A DNA stretch of 64,000 bases from Lineus longissimus. Lineage: Eukaryota; Nemertea; Pilidiophora; Heteronemertea; Lineidae. The translations under genes were made by a program, and so were the position numbers. This document shows, one piece after another, positions 34,916 through 48,956 of this stretch. The notes below the pieces were generated by a model. That model worked only from the letters and a program-made list of their open reading frames with translations, was not told the origin of the DNA and did not search any database. The DNA lies in the NCBI RefSeq assembly GCF_910592395.1, contig NC_088311.1:20749695-20813694 (forward strand). Reading direction: 5' to 3'. The first letter of the stretch is position 1, and each line of letters starts with the position of its first letter.

Positions 34916-35569
34916 CGTTGTCCTGGCGAAGTCTACAATGTGGTACAAAACATAGGATTCGAGCTTGAATGACTTGGGTCCTAGTATAAATTTACTCATC
35001 TACAGAGATAAACCCGATGTAATCTTTCCGAGTGGTTCCCCTTTATTGTTTGAGAACGCTGAAAGATAGATTTGAACGTTGTTCTGTGTTTGCCCAATGG
35101 TTTCTCCAGTTGTCTATTGTACGGAAACACTGTAATACTGGAAGCAACCACATGTTATGTTACACCAGTCTATGGTCTTCTAAATCGTACATGTCGCTTC
35201 ACTATAAGAATAACTATGCTATTACGTCTCACATATGCCGTCCATACCAGTAGATTAGTCTAGGCAACGTGAATAGAATGCCCGCCACTGGACGATGCTA
35301 TGACCTTGTCCTTGACAGTTAGCTTACATTGCTCGTGTTGCAGTCAACCCTAATTTCCGCAGTACATCCGCTAAACACGGCCCAAATAATTATCTCTTGA
35401 TGAACTTCTTGCCTAGGTCTCCTATGAGAATTCATTGACCAAATCTTTTACTAGCAAACGTGCCAAAAAGAAGGGCAATCACGTTGAGTGATGTTGTAAT
35501 TGAAATAGGAACATGCAAACGTGGCTCCTACGGAAAGCTTTCACGATGAACCGCCGCGCCTTTTAATCG

Positions 35570-35632
35570 CGGCTATGTGCGACAAAAATGGCACACGTCT
35601 GTGGGTTTAACCGGTAATCGCTCGGTTTGATA
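35570..35632 (+). mobile_element. Fragment of the 8201-8562 MITE family
   Basis: Shares TATGTGCGACAAAA and, 30 bases on, CCGGTAATCGCTnGGTTTGATA-type sequence with the right end of the element in ITIH intron 1. The left end was not found, so it is truncated or highly diverged. Confidence 0.6.
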
Positions 35633-36186
35633 CTGAACGCAGGTCCCAGCACCGATTCTTGTGACAGGCCTGGAATGGCCGCCGCACTAAATGAGCGATG
35701 CTTGTTTCTTTTAGTACAATCATGGTCGTAGGTCGCAGCTACATGTACGTAATTTGCTCCTTTGCGGAGGGCTTTATCTACATGTGTACCATGAGCCTCA
35801 AAGTATCCTATTCTTATAGAAGTCCCTGTCCGTGATAATAATCTATTTATCACATCCATGTAGAAATATAGAAAAATGCAAATCTGCCTTTTATGCTGAA
35901 ATCGAGCTAATAAAATGTTGGCTGACCAGAAAAAGCGACTGTTATCACACTGTTATGGGCAATATCAGATTGCCACGTCGTCAAACCTGTCAGGGAAATG
36001 ATATATCGCCGCATGGGTCCGTTAAACCTCTCCCAGAGCCTAGATTTACCGTGCCTGGTTTTTTTGCGCTTGTTTTACAGGGATTGCGATTTTCTTTGTC
36101 CCAACCTGTGTGTTTTTTCTTCTTACTATCCATGTCAGATATTGGTTTCCATACATTTAATTTATAAGTAAAAACAGCTAATTTGG

Positions 36187-36342
36187 TAGTTCCTATTGCA
36201 CCAACTGTGAAATTAGTAAAACCTAACCATTAATTAGTTGTTCCAACTACGAAAAATAGGCAAAACTACCATTAAAATGGTTAAGAATTACTATTTTGAT
36301 AGTTAAAACAACTAATTTTACAGTCGGTGCAATAGCAACTAC
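36187..36342. mobile_element. Small palindromic MITE-like element
   Basis: Left arm 36187-36217 (CCTATTGCACCAACTGTGAA core) and right arm 36311-36342 (its complement with a few mismatches, core GTCGGTGCAATAGCAAC) form a ~31-bp inverted repeat around an AT-rich centre. Non-coding. Confidence 0.65.
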
Positions 36343-36883
36343 TAGAGAGTAGTAAAACATTACTATTGAATAGTTATTTTACTATTTAATTTTAAGTGTT
36401 CAGGCTGTGCTGAACAAAATGTTGCCGCTATTTTATGACTTTCAATGGGTATAAAATTCTGCGAAGACACCTCATTCAAAATTCTGCAAAGACTGCATAC
36501 TTTCTGTGGCCGATGCCGTTGTAACATATTGGAGTGTCCGTTTCTCCCCTCATCAGTCATTGTTTGCCGCGGTGTATTGCTTTCTTCTCATTGACAAACA
36601 CATTGTGGATTGAAGCTCCGATCCACTTATAATGAATATCATTCTTGCTTCTCCCAAGAGCAGAGAGTAAAGATGTAAAAGTGCAGTGCTGTTTTTAATC
36701 AAATTCTTCAACTTCAAATCCCCAAATATTATAAGTGAAGACATGTAATTTAAAGTCACGTTGGCTTCTTAGTGTGTTTTTGAGCTGCGTGTTAAGCGGT
36801 CAGTTTCCAGTGAATTAACATCATAAAAAATAGTTGGATTCAATTTTTTATTGAAAGTATCTCGAGTTTAAGTTTTGGTATCT

Positions 36884-37185
36884 CAAGATCAATTTTCAAA
36901 AAAGAAGTTTATAAAACCTATCGAGTATTTTAATAAAGGTTTTTTGCAGGACCACATGGTTGGGCAAAACTCTTGATTAAGAGTAATTCACCTTGAAACT
37001 CGTAAATTTCGTTTAATCCAACAAAGAATCAATCACCGCAAAAGACCGGCCATTATTTTTGGATTGAACGTGTCTGAAATCTACGTTTTGTTGGCCGTTC
37101 TCGAGATAAGTTTTCAAAAAGAACAAATCACTATTTCAATAGAGGTATATTGCAGGACCACATAGTAGGGACAAACTCATATGCC
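36884..37185 (+). repeat. Degenerate direct repeat (~210-bp spacing)
   Basis: A block containing TTTTCAAAAA, an AT-rich middle and TTGCAGGACCACAT...GGnnAAACTC occurs near 36884-36975 and again near 37094-37185. The copies are diverged and non-coding. Confidence 0.5.
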
Positions 37186-39072
37186 AGCATGAGATTTTCT
37201 TAGGATCCTATAAATTTCTTAAATACGACTGAGATTATAGACATATACTATGTACATCGCAAATGGTTGGCTGTGTGATGTTTATAATATGGTTAAATGT
37301 GGTGAAGTCAATTACAATGTTTTAATGTTCATAATGATTTTGCCAAGAATCAATAAAGAGTAATCTTTATTCTTAATTCTTTATATTACAGAACATAAAC
37401 AGAAACGGGTGCCACATCGATTGATTTGGCAAGTGAGGCTGATAAATCGTTGTAAAATGTAATAATATCAGAAAGAAAAGTTGATGCTCAATAAAACTTT
37501 GAAGTGAAATTAAATGAAAGTGACGATGTCGCGGCTTTGCATTTTTGCTTTTCTGTGGGATCAGGTTGGATTTTCTGTTATGAAAACCAATGTAACTAAT
37601 AGCTGACACACTCCACGCATAGACATGAGGGACTAATTCGTGTTCATATGCCTGGTTGGTTATTGCATTCAGCGACAAAGGAAGCTAATATTGCCACGAA
37701 CGAAAGTGGGCATCCTGGGACTTGGATTTGCCGTATGAGATAAATGAATATGATAAGCAATATTGCCTGCGGTATTACAGTCTATTTCAAGATCGAAATA
37801 ATAACAAGTGGAAAGTTGTCGAGGGTGATTGTATTATGGAGACTCATCTATTCAGGGAAATCGACATGTTGCCAGCAAAAGACTGACCGAAATTTGCAAA
37901 CCAAAAGATTCTGTTCAATATCAAACTTGCTAGGTTTAGGTTATACGGAAGAGCGTTAAGAGTATACTTAATAGTTAGGGGCTATAACACGTATAGGCCT
38001 ACGCTCACGTCAATATCTGGGCGCTGCTTTTCAAAAAGATGATAATACTAACATGGCGTATCAATAACATAATCCTCTTGGCGTTTGCTTTTTCAGTCGA
38101 AGCTAGTAGAATAAAACGATTTATTATTAACGTCAAGACAGTGACTAAGCAGTGGCCATGGTACTTTCTATTTTTTGTGTTCGATTATCGCACAACTTTT
38201 ATATCAGTTGAGAGAATGAAGCAATACTTAGCAAAATGTGGTCATTACACACTAAAGCGTGCAGTGAAAAATCTGTCGCCCATTAGTGTAGAGAGATATG
38301 GCCACCAATTTTGCGTTAACGACATTCGGACTGGCGGCGAATTCATAAATGATGATGATACGGATAATTGTAATTGGACGACTTTAGGGGCTTTACCGAG
38401 TGTTTGAAATAATATTGCAAAACATCGATTTTGATGTGGGGAAACCTAATTAATATCAATCATTGACGGAGCGCCATTTGAGTTGGCTAATTTGTTTTTG
38501 TTGTGGCGCAACAATGGTTAATGAACGAGCATCATAAGCCTCCCGATAAAAGCGTAATTGGCGATTAACAATATTGCACGCCGAGTATAGGATCATTTCT
38601 GGCCGCAAAGTCAGAGTGCTTAGTCATATTATTCAACAGGATTTACCAGTCTCTGTCGCGTGGGAATGCAACCCAACCATTGATTATAGCCGTACTTGCA
38701 TTAAATGAAATGACCGGTCATTTCAGGCATGAGCTTTAAACCGTCTCTCCTGGGACCGAAAAACGTAAAAAGCTGTGCGTTCCGATTCAAAACATAGCTG
38801 CCCACTGTCGGAACATGCGCTTCCGCATTCAATGACGCCTCCTAAAAATGAAACAAATAGCACCCGTGACAATAATAAAGGGATGCCTACATAAACAATA
38901 CAAACTAATAACTCGTTATGCCCAATTTTACGTTTAATGGACGTAAAGTAATTATGCACTTGTAGGATAGGGATAATGCCACGTTAATGGAACGAGGCTT
39001 TTAGTATTATTCCGGTGACTGCAGGGTTAGAGGACGGCTGCTGTGACGCTGAACCGCTGACCCGCACCAACC

Positions 39073-39833
39073 ATGGCGGACATCGCAGCTCGCCCGACCA
39101 CTCTCCGGCAGACCTTCAGAAAATTCTTAGTGCTAAGTTCTCTACGAGGAGTTGGAAGGATACTTAAGGCGAGGAATTCATTTCTTTCGGTATTATGGGC
39201 AGTGACTGTGTTATCGTTTTTGTCCGTTTCACTATTTCAAGTTATAACGTTGATTCAAAACTATTTCAAATACGTTACTATCAAAGAACAGACTATTATC
39301 ACAAAAGACTCAGTCCCTTTTCCCAGTTTAACTTTATGCAATCTTCAACCATTCCGGCCAGAAGCGAAGAAACTCTCAGCGAAACTTGACATGATTACCA
39401 TAGATGAATTTCTCAATATAATGGCGATCATGCCGGACTTTGTGGCGGATAAAAGCCTAGCTGCATACTTTGCGAATGTTCTTTCAACAAATGTCGGCTA
39501 TTTCGAAAACCAGGAGAGGGAGTCAATTATAAAACTCGGACACGATGCAAAAACATTTGTCGAACGATGTCAGGCCAAGATATTAATCAACGACTCAGTG
39601 CGCCTTCAAGATTGTAGTGATCACCTGAGATTGTTTGTGGATCCCCAGTACCTGAATTGCTATACCGTCGAGCATGAGGGACGCGGGAAAGTTGTCGAAT
39701 TGGAATTAACCATCTTTCTGGACGATTACATTGTACTGAATTACTCTCCTCTCTACGCCAATGATATCAACTCACAGATGCATGGAATGAAAATGGTGAT
39801 ACACGAACCGAAGACTTATCCCGATATAGAAAG
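39073..39833 (+). CDS. DEG/ENaC channel, first exon 1b (TM1 and N-terminal extracellular half)
   Basis: Same length, start (MADIAARP) and phase-2 donor (GAAAG|GTAAAT) as exon 1a. Residues 1-66, the cytoplasmic N-terminus and TM1, are almost identical to 1a with conservative changes. Differences concentrate in the extracellular part, for example residues ~77-82, ~96-120 and ~167-215. The TLCN motif, all Cys residues and the Arg-Gly at the gating site are kept. Open frame and conservative substitutions argue that both copies are under selection. There is no obvious TATA box upstream, although the ATG context (CCAACCATGG) is good. It can join the exon at 57248 in frame. It is either an alternative first exon of one channel gene or the true first exon, with 1a an upstream duplicate. 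Confidence 0.9.
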
Positions 39834-42800
39834 GTAAATCGCAGTCTTCCATTCATTTCTTGATGAAATGTTGCTTGGCATTAAATGTAATCTCTCCTCG
39901 CACCAGCCTATAACTAGCCTCCTTTTCTCAACTTCTTTTGTGATCACCAATTGGGTTGGCGGTTAGTCCTTGCAGGGAGCAGATCGCCATTAAGCAATAG
40001 TATCAATCACTTGTGTACTAAGCACAACATCAACAAACATGCTCTTGCTGCAGATTTAATACTGGTACCCAAATCGAGAAACGAGTGAAACAGGTTGGAA
40101 CACAGATAAGGGAACTGGCCTCCTAACTCGCGCAGAATCCAGTGAGATCATTGAGCTCCAGTGCGAGCATTACAAAACACCCAATATCTGAATGCTATTC
40201 ATTGGCGCTCTCAGTGTATTATTGGTGTGCCAAATCAGTAAGTTGTATGTTTCACTTCGGTATCACATGTTAAACACACTGCACGCTAGCATTTTCACAC
40301 ATACACTAGTGTAAATATACTTCTATTCATTTACGACATAAAAATAAACCGCTTTTCATGATCGAATACGCCGAATGAGCGAAAATACGATTAAAGATGC
40401 ATATCGATAGTCAGAATCTCATAATCAGATATGACTTTTGGACATTGGATTCGCACACCTTAAGAACTTAAGAAACATTCAGTTAGGTCACGCAGTCGTT
40501 AAGAGCGACTCACCCGACACGCCAATTGGGTTATGCGTTCGAGCGTTGGTCGCCGCAGTGCATCACTTGATGAGGTCATGGGCCTATAGTACTAGACCTA
40601 CCCTATGGCTTTCAAGACCCCCAGAATCCCGTAACCCAAACATTATCAAAGTAGTATTAAACATGTACTTTAAATTCAGAACGTTTTATATTAAACTCCC
40701 CCTCTGTTTCTCCTCGCTTATTTCGCCGAATAGCCCGCGCATCGAACTGCTCCAAATGGGCCAGAAACAGCTACTGGCGAAATTTCCTGTTTCGGCGACA
40801 TATCACTTGAGTTAATCATCTCCATTCCTTCGACAATTTGTAATAGATTTGGACAGAACGATGGATCATCACCGGCGTTATATGACTGTCAGACATAGTA
40901 CAATGTATGCAAACAAATGGTCATACGGAATGCCAGACGCCGATGATGTTCCTTGGTCTGGAGCCTTTATAGCATGACCTCGTAGTTTTGATTACAAGAC
41001 ACGACACTTGATCTACATGTACATCGGAAATTAGGAATAATGGAGTGACGTATTGCCCCTTGTCCTTTTTTGTTAAAATATATACTAAATACAGATTAAG
41101 CTGGAAAGTATTTCGCCAAAACCGAGCATAAGAATTCAAGCCGTCCGCAATAGCATTCCGCGAAGTTACTATTTATAGCTCACAAGGGCATTTGCATAAG
41201 ATATTGATGACGTTTTAGTCACGTGACAGTCGGACATCGACACTTATTTCTACGCATTTGAGCTTATTTCAAAGTCAATTATCTTTGATCCTGCATTGTT
41301 TTTAGCATGAATGATACCATAGAGTCAGAGAGAGAAGTATTCAGAACAATTATGTAGTATTTCCAACACTCGGACATGTGCCAGATTGAATCTAACTGCC
41401 CTAGTTAGAAAGCCTGAATCCATTACGAAACCGCATGTTTGTCCGACATTGCCTGTAATTCAGCGATGGGGAAATAGAGGGCAGCAGCTGCAGTGACGTC
41501 ATCTTCGTGGAATGCTATTTAGCCTAGCTGCGCAGACAGGGGGCCCGGCTCTGCATAGTGTGCTTTTTTAAGTATTTGCCATGTAATGCCCGTGCGTGGA
41601 GTGGTTTTGCAGGATAGCTGTTTGGAGGATGGCCAACACTGAAAAAAGCTCTTCATCAGTTTTATTACTACTATAGGGCTCATGTACTATCTATATATTA
41701 CCAGAATTGGACAAAAATTGAAAAGATGATAAACATATAAGGCATCTGATTAAGGATGGCTTTGGGGAATGGTGCCGGGAAAGCAACACGTCAACGATTA
41801 ATGAAGTCAATGACTAACGAAAAATTGTCATTTCTGGAGATAAGCTGCACACACGTTGATTAGAGCGCTGCATTGTCTGCATGTTAATCATTTTTTCTTG
41901 GTTGTCCATTATATGAAACGCTACCAGCATGATTAAACATGGCTATAGGGTAAAAAATATAAATTAACTACATTTTTCCCTCAACCGGTGTAACGTTTTT
42001 GTTGCTCCAAATATTTCAGTGTTTTCGTGCAATAGACATCAAGAGACACCATGGCCTTTTAAATGGAAGAAAGAGAGAAAGACGTGTCAATCTATCTTTC
42101 AGCGGCGGACTTAAGAGGGTGAACACTCAGGAACGGAATCACACAAAAACGTGTCTTGCGGGAAATTCATCACTGACTGGATAATGAAGACGGGTTCGCG
42201 TCCTATCAAATTGCCAACTGAGCTTCGGGAAAGATATAGCATCTCCGCAGATTTCGTCCTTGATACGAACTCCCCTTGGTGTAGTTATGATGATATATAC
42301 GACGACAGCTGAAAAGGCGATTATGATTAATGCAGTTGCCTACGCCGATGGTCCGTCCGTTAACTTTGGTAGCCGTTGCCATGAAAATGACACACGCCAC
42401 TGCCGTGCCGGCACAAGAGAAAACGTACCGTCACCAAGGGAAAATGATTTCTTTCTTATCTTCCTGTTGTAATATTATAAATACGGCGTTGACATAATCA
42501 AAGGTTGCAGAACTCTCAGCTTGGATGTTCAACTTCCGTTGGAGGATTCGTTTGTAGTATCCCTTGTGGCGAAAAATTATTGCTGTCTTTTGTTAACGAT
42601 CATAAATGAAAATTGTATCATTTGCCCAACCTCTAAATAAGGAAGCTGGGCTACTGTCGCTTGTACTTCTGTTAAATTTGTGTGAGTAAATTCTGCTTTA
42701 TAGTTGCAATTGTCCTGATCTAAAGTCAATTTTAGATATACCTGTACCTAAAATAAAGACTGTTTTTTAAGGTGCAAGGTCTAAAAAAGTAAACTTGCTA

Positions 42801-43406
42801 CTTTTTGAATAAAAATACTTTTTTAACTTCAAGTACATTATCTGACTTCTGTCGTCTCATATCTAGGATGTCAGCCGTGCGTCTGGTCTTATCACCTTCA
42901 AGGATATAGCTGACAGATTCATAGCCTAAAAACTGCGAACAGAATTTATATTACCTTGTTTTACTTCGCCTAATGGTAATATAAACTGTGGATGAAATCC
43001 CAAACGGCACATTTTCTTTTCTCCTTATCTTTTATTTATATCTAGTTAGTCTTCATTATATTCTTTTGCACGTCTTTATTGATAAGTGAACTTCGACATC
43101 GAGCCTTCAATGCAAAAATGAATTCACGTGTTCAAGGCTGGTCTCCACATTTGGTTTCTTCGCGGTGTGTAGTGTTGCGACAGCAAGGAATCCCATTTTG
43201 ATGCAATTGTACCTCAAAGCACATATTATACTGTCCCAGGAGATTGTCCAATTCATCCGCTTTGGTTTTACTTTCATCTTTCCATGTGATGTTACACTTA
43301 CACTAGCCCACTTAAAGTCCTTCACTCCAAACACCACTGACACCACTGCGCCCGCTAAATTACTCTTTCAAGCGAATAATCCCTGTTTGTCTCGGGATTA
43401 GCTCAA

Positions 43407-43432
43407 TCACGGACTTGTATAAAAGTCCGTGA
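43407..43432. repeat. Perfect 10-bp hairpin
   Basis: TCACGGACTT and AAGTCCGTGA are perfect complements around a 6-base loop. CTCAA occurs on both sides of the hairpin in the same orientation. Confidence 0.55.
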
Positions 43433-43787
43433 CTCAATATTGACCTTCACTCATACCATGCACACTGTTCTGGTGAGTGGTGGACATCATGATGACGTTC
43501 AGGTAAAACTGCAGTGAGAAGCCATTTCGCCATGAATCTGAGAAACACCAGAACTCAAAATGCGCAAAATGGTAAAGTATTATTTGGAGGACATTGTCAC
43601 TTTTGGTCTGCAAGGCCCACGAACAATATCTCAATTGTAATTTTTTTGGTGTTTGAAAGAGTTCTAGTGTTCTCAAGATTGGAAAAATGGAGTCGCTATA
43701 GTTTCACCTACATCATCTTGATTGAGTTTACCCGTGTACATTGTACTTCCTCCTCCTTCTTCTTCGTCTTCTTCTTCTGCGTTCAAC

Positions 43788-44090
43788 CTGCCTGAGCTTT
43801 AACTTCAGTCCTGTGGCGGAAATGGCGACTTGTCTTTTCGAGGTCGTGCTGTGTTCCCCATAGTTTTCCCTTCGAGATTGCTATCTGCGGGCCAGAATTT
43901 CTGTCGCAAGTCCTGGTGCAGGGGACAGTCTTGTAGCATGTGGACTGGTGTCTGGCATTGGCATTCTGCTGTGTCACAATACATCTATTCGTTTCAGCTG
44001 CCAGTGTCGGCCACAGTGGCCTGTTCTTAGACGGTAGATAGTTCTATAGCATATCTTCTTTTGGAATTTCCGTCTCCTAGTCTGGTTGCC
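43788..44090 (-). pseudogene. LINE C-terminal remnant (jockey/CR1-type tail)
   Basis: The minus strand reads IYRLRTGHCGRHWQLKRID, then DTAECQCQTPVHMLQDCPLH and RQKFWPADSNLEGK. After a one-base frameshift it continues KLWGTQHDLEKTSRHFRHRT. The R-L-R-T-G-H-C and C-x-C-x(n)-H-x-L-x-x-C series is the usual C-terminal end of many invertebrate LINE proteins. An in-frame stop and the frameshift show it is dead. Confidence 0.65.
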
Positions 44091-46560
44091 ATTTCCGGCT
44101 GACGATCCCAGACTACCCGGTTTGATTTAGGATTTTCTCGCCTGGACTCGTTGCCAACCAGGGTTGAGGAGGCCAGTCTTCACCAGATTGTACTTCCCTG
44201 ACATATTTTCTTTGAAGATGGACATGTAAGTGCGATCAGGAGAGTTTACTAATCTTGACTCACAACCAGTTTCTGATTTCATTGCCAGAGTGTGACTACC
44301 TGAAAGCGTTCTCCGCAGCCGGCGGTAATATACTGGACTTGGAAAGCCACGTAGAGTGTACTGCCTCGGCCAGTATTCATGGCATAATCTGTTTGTTGTG
44401 AGGAAGAGATTTCCATGTGGTTATCGCACCCCTGGGTGCCGCTTTGAATTAATGAGAAACCTGCTTGGACCTACCGTAACTCCAAAATGATTATTTAAAC
44501 CACAAATGCTTATCGCTAGACTTATGGGCGTTATCCATCCTAAACCCACCACGAACATTGTTGCTTTCCAAATTAAACTGAAATCTCGCCTGTTGCATAC
44601 TGCCACACCAGAACAGACTTCAATCGACTATAAAACTAAATAAAGGCGGATTTTAAACCTCTCGGACATTTTCAAGTCCTTCCGAATGGTTCTCCGGCGA
44701 TTACCCTCTGAATCGTTTCCCACTTCTTCTCCCCTTCCCATCTAGATGTTCTTGGAGATGAGATCCAGCCGAATCATTCCGATTCAGCACTTTGCTCTCT
44801 TGACAGCGATTACTCAACATTAATATCCTATTATCACATCAAAAGGGAACGAAATAACAATATCATGTAATCTCTTCTAGACGCAGATAAGGACAACGAA
44901 ATTACGAGTTTAGCTACAGGATAATAAATGGATAAAAATGTAAGTCCTCAATGGCGGTGTACAGCAAAACAGAAGAATGACGTCCATACGAAGTTTATAG
45001 TGCATGTTGGGGGGGGGGGGGGATGGGGTCCTGGCATGGCAGCGGACGTGATAGATACGACCGCTCGATTTTTATGATTCCCGTTTTCGAGCATGGCATG
45101 TATAGCTGATGTTGATCTTCAAACGCTTTTGAATAATAAAGTCAGTATGACATCATCAGACGCATCTTTTTTACCCTTGTTGCCCACTGTCGTTTAGAGT
45201 GCAATACCACTGTACTGTGGCTAGTGCAGTGAATAGTGTACATGTGCAAGAGCTTCTATTACCGCCATTACTTCACGCGCGTTGGGATACTCGAAAATGG
45301 ATCTTAAAGACGTTTTTGATGGAGGGTTTTCATAAAATCATTTTGATGGAGGCTTTTTGATCAATATCGACCTATATTATCGAAACTAAATGTTAAAAAG
45401 TTCATGCTTAAGAAATTGTACATTAGATTGCTGTTAACAATGTGATAATTAGGCCTAATCGAACCGCAACGATTGTGATGGGTTGTCACGTAAGCGGGAC
45501 CGCTGCGAGAGATTAGTCAAGTACATCTTTGTAATGTGCGGAAGCTTGGGGGTGTGCATGCTGTTATAACAAAGTGATTTCCCAAAAGAAACTAACGATA
45601 TTCGGATGTATGCAATGATGGCATTAACAAAACTTCCACCGATGGTTAACTACATAGAGTCTATTCTGAACACATTGCTCCTCTCCTTGAGTAGATATAC
45701 TCTGCGCACCAGAAATGACAGCCGTGTGTGAATGGAATGGATAGCCCTCAAAGGGACGCAAAGATCCGCCAATAAATAATGAAACACTACATGATGAACA
45801 AGCGTTAGTTGAGGTAATTTTTTTTCTTACGGGCGGCGGTTGCTGCATGTACATGTTTCATTCGGCCTTCTGGAAGGTCGCCGCCTTATATCTAAACATC
45901 TTGTTTTCGGCATAACATGTGAACAGGGAACTATGGTACAAAGTTTGTAAATGATTATATGTGATTTTAAAGTATCCAGTGTATATGGTTGCGTTCGAGT
46001 GGATTTATTTATCATGCTGTTGTTCTCAAGAGTTTTGGTTCAGGCTTATCTTAAGCGAACCTCGTTCATCTGAATGTAGTTTTTAAATTCTTTACCCGCC
46101 GTCTCGCTAAAACATTGTCTATCTATCTATCCGGCTGTCGTTCTATCTCTTTATCTGTTAATTTGTTTAGTAAAACAATCAATTAACAGTAACAACGGTT
46201 ATATTATGCATTAGAAACTTCAGGAATATGTGCTCGTATTTCACTTATTCCACTAAAACGTCTATTGCCGCCCCGGCGACCAGCGAAACTTCGTCGAGGT
46301 TGCCACGAAGCCAAATTTCCTTGCGAGGAAAGTGGTTCTTAATGTCTCTCCCGTCGACTCTTATATGTCATTTTGAGGCCGTCGCGGAGGTTTCTTAATG
46401 AATAAACATCACGTAGAATGGTCGATAAAACTGTATTGGGGTTTTTTTTTTATTCTCCTTGAGTTACCGAGGAAAGGAAATTGCCCATGAATGTTTTATA
46501 AACCTGGATTACCCAATGGGGTATGGGAAGTGTAAGCCGTAGAAACCAGTACACGGCGAG

Positions 46561-46765
46561 ATGGAAATATGGGAAACTCAAGGTTGTGCCGGAATAATTG
46601 TCTTCATTAGATACAAACATATGACAAAGGCCACTTTGGCTCGGTTGTCCTGTACACGACGAAATGGATGGACGGAAACATGGGAAACTCAAGGTCTTAC
46701 CAGCAAGATGAGTCATTCGGTACAAACAAACATGAAAAAGGCATCTTTGGCTAGGTTGTCATCTT
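46561..46765 (+). repeat. Two-copy tandem duplication (~111 bp)
   Basis: GGGAAACTCAAGG at 46571 recurs at 46682. Both copies continue with TACAAACA, an ATGA-rich stretch and CTTTGGCT(C/A)GGTTGTC. The copies are moderately diverged and non-coding. Confidence 0.6.
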
Positions 46766-48564
46766 AGAAACCCTGTTCGTTATCGGGCGGTGTTCTACAT
46801 ACCTGTATCTGTGACTTGTACTAGATTGATTCCCATATTTTTTCCATTGGCGCCTTTCGAGGTCTTGGTCGAAATTACCAGTAAAAATTCCGAGTGCCAA
46901 TATGAAGTAGATTGATAAAAAAAGACATGAAATTTTCTTAATACTGTTACGTCATGTTAATACATGTATGTTACTATTTAAATAAAGATACCTTAACGAA
47001 TGTCACCTCATGATATTTCTGTACTTCAATGAGTTATGGTGATAAGCATTTCTGAAGCAGCAAAACTGCTTCACTCTCTCATAAGGCAATGTTGAGAGCT
47101 TCGCTGATGGTATATGGAGAGGTAATAAATGGTTTCTGGAGGACAAGATATACATCACGAAGTTAGTTTTATTATGTTCGAAAGTAGACACCACTATTTG
47201 CATTTCTGCTCGGCAGCTCGGAAATATCTTATTTCATGTGTGTGGGTGTCTCAGTGTCCAAAAGGAATTCGCCCACTCTCCGTCAAATTCGGTCAAGACG
47301 ATTGTAACAAAGTTTACAATGAAGGAAGACTTGACTGAATTACTCCGAAAATACGCAATGTACACTATTCTACTAAAGTATGGCTGGGTCGTTCACTCGA
47401 ACATGATATTGAGAGTTAAAGGCAACTTTACTTTTGTTATTTCATTTTGGGTAAGTACCGCTGTTATTAAAATGATATGGGGTGCATACCGCTGCATTCC
47501 CTGGCTCGTGTAGTCGCTCGAAGCTTTTTGGTCATGCCGGGAGGGAGAGAAAAAATATATCGTGCTCTGTCAGTCTGAATATTACCCCGAATCTTCCCTG
47601 ATTTGCTTCATCATTGCTTTGATTCGTCGTGTTGCTATGCAATGCAAATATAACAAAATATTACACCATTTCAGCAATTGGAAACACCTTTATTGGCGTT
47701 GGAATTGTTACACTTTGAGGTTGGCTTCAAATGAGGGCTTTCTTGGACATGTTAAAATAGCGAAAAAGCAGACAGCGCATCGCAAAATACGGTGATGGCG
47801 TCAGCAACATGGTTGGTGTCAAAGACCCAAATTATTTAGTTAGATGATTTCGGTTTCATAGTCAAGTCCACTCAGCTGCCATCTTAGGAATGACCAATCC
47901 ATATATTTGTCACTTAGCGTTTAATTTCGACATGATATTGCAATCATAGTCAAGCGGTTCAAACCTAGAAGTATAAACTTGTACTGTTGCCGTCATCCTG
48001 AAGGCCGCCAATGTGGGGCTGTGGTGATTCAATGGGAAGCGCGGCGGACGTAGCGTAGCGGGCAAAATCTAAGGGGCGTACCTTCTTATACATGTTATTC
48101 TGAGAGCAATGGCACTCTCTCAATGGCCATCTTCTACCGGGATCTTTCTCGGTGTTGATGTGAGTCGATATTGAACTAAGTTAGACATGTTAGTATATCA
48201 TTTACACTGATTGATTGAAAGGAATCTTAGAAAAGGAATTGATTGAAGCGACTGGAAAACTGCCAGAATATGGAGCTACATGTGACAGAGATTCTTGGAT
48301 ATTTTAGCCACGAAACGATTTGCGACAAACTTATCGTATCGCAGTTTACGTACAATGAAATACATCCATGGATGAAGCCTACTATTGATGAACGCTTCCT
48401 GACGAAACCAAACATTAATCACCAAGTCATCATTTGCAATTTCAAGTACTCTTGACATACATACATACGTTTGTTAGCTGCGAGTGGAGTCGATAAACAG
48501 AATGTTTTATGAGGCAGAAAGTGCTGTTCAAACAAGATCTACAGCGCTACGCTAATGGTATATC

Positions 48565-48715
48565 ACCCTATAACACCATACAGCACCCCACCTTTGGCCA
48601 CAGCTCCCCAATTTTGTTCATAGCACCCCAATTTGTCAATAGCACCTTTCCTCGGGCGCTCAGTTCCGTACAACACCCTAAATATTTCCATAGGCCCTTT
48701 TGGCACCCCTAGTTT
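48565..48715 (+). repeat. Degenerate short tandem repeat
   Basis: About six copies of a ~22-26-bp unit with the consensus CATAGCACCCCAATTTT, for example CATACAGCACCCC, CATAGCACCCCAATTTG and CAATAGCACC. Confidence 0.5.
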
Positions 48716-48956
48716 TTAGAGTGTATACTCAGATGAATGCTGCCTCTTAACTCCACTATGATACCGTGTTTTTACAAAAGCTTCCGAAACGCCAACGATG
48801 CAAATCATGCTACCTTGAAAAACAAGATATCAAGTGGAGCGTTAACTACGATGTTTTTTCTCTATGAACGATATTGAGTGATTTGCATCTAAAAGTAGGA
48901 TAAAATGGATAGCCAGAGGGAAAACTACGCTGACGAAGATAGTCGCCTTATCTATC

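Larger units (their letters stand above)
31624..39072. other. Sequence between the two channel first exons
   Basis: No exon that could complete the channel (TM2, Cys-rich palm/thumb) is seen in either strand, and no other gene is supported. It holds a tRNA-like piece (34841-34915 minus), a GTACGGT microsatellite (about 34153-34182), a MITE fragment (35570-35632), a small inverted-repeat element (36187-36342) and a degenerate direct repeat (36884-37185). The 122-codon frame at 38039-38407 has a hydrophobic N-terminus but no further support. Confidence 0.55.

Noticed and set aside
38039-38407. 122-codon frame with a hydrophobic N-terminus
   Set aside because: No family resemblance, Ile/Asn/Lys-rich composition like the surrounding DNA, no neighbouring exons. 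Could be a small secreted protein, but there is no support.
31624-39072. A separate C-terminal exon for channel exon 1a
   Set aside because: I looked on both strands for the SxFLSxIGG and PPYGxC motifs and found none between the two first exons.
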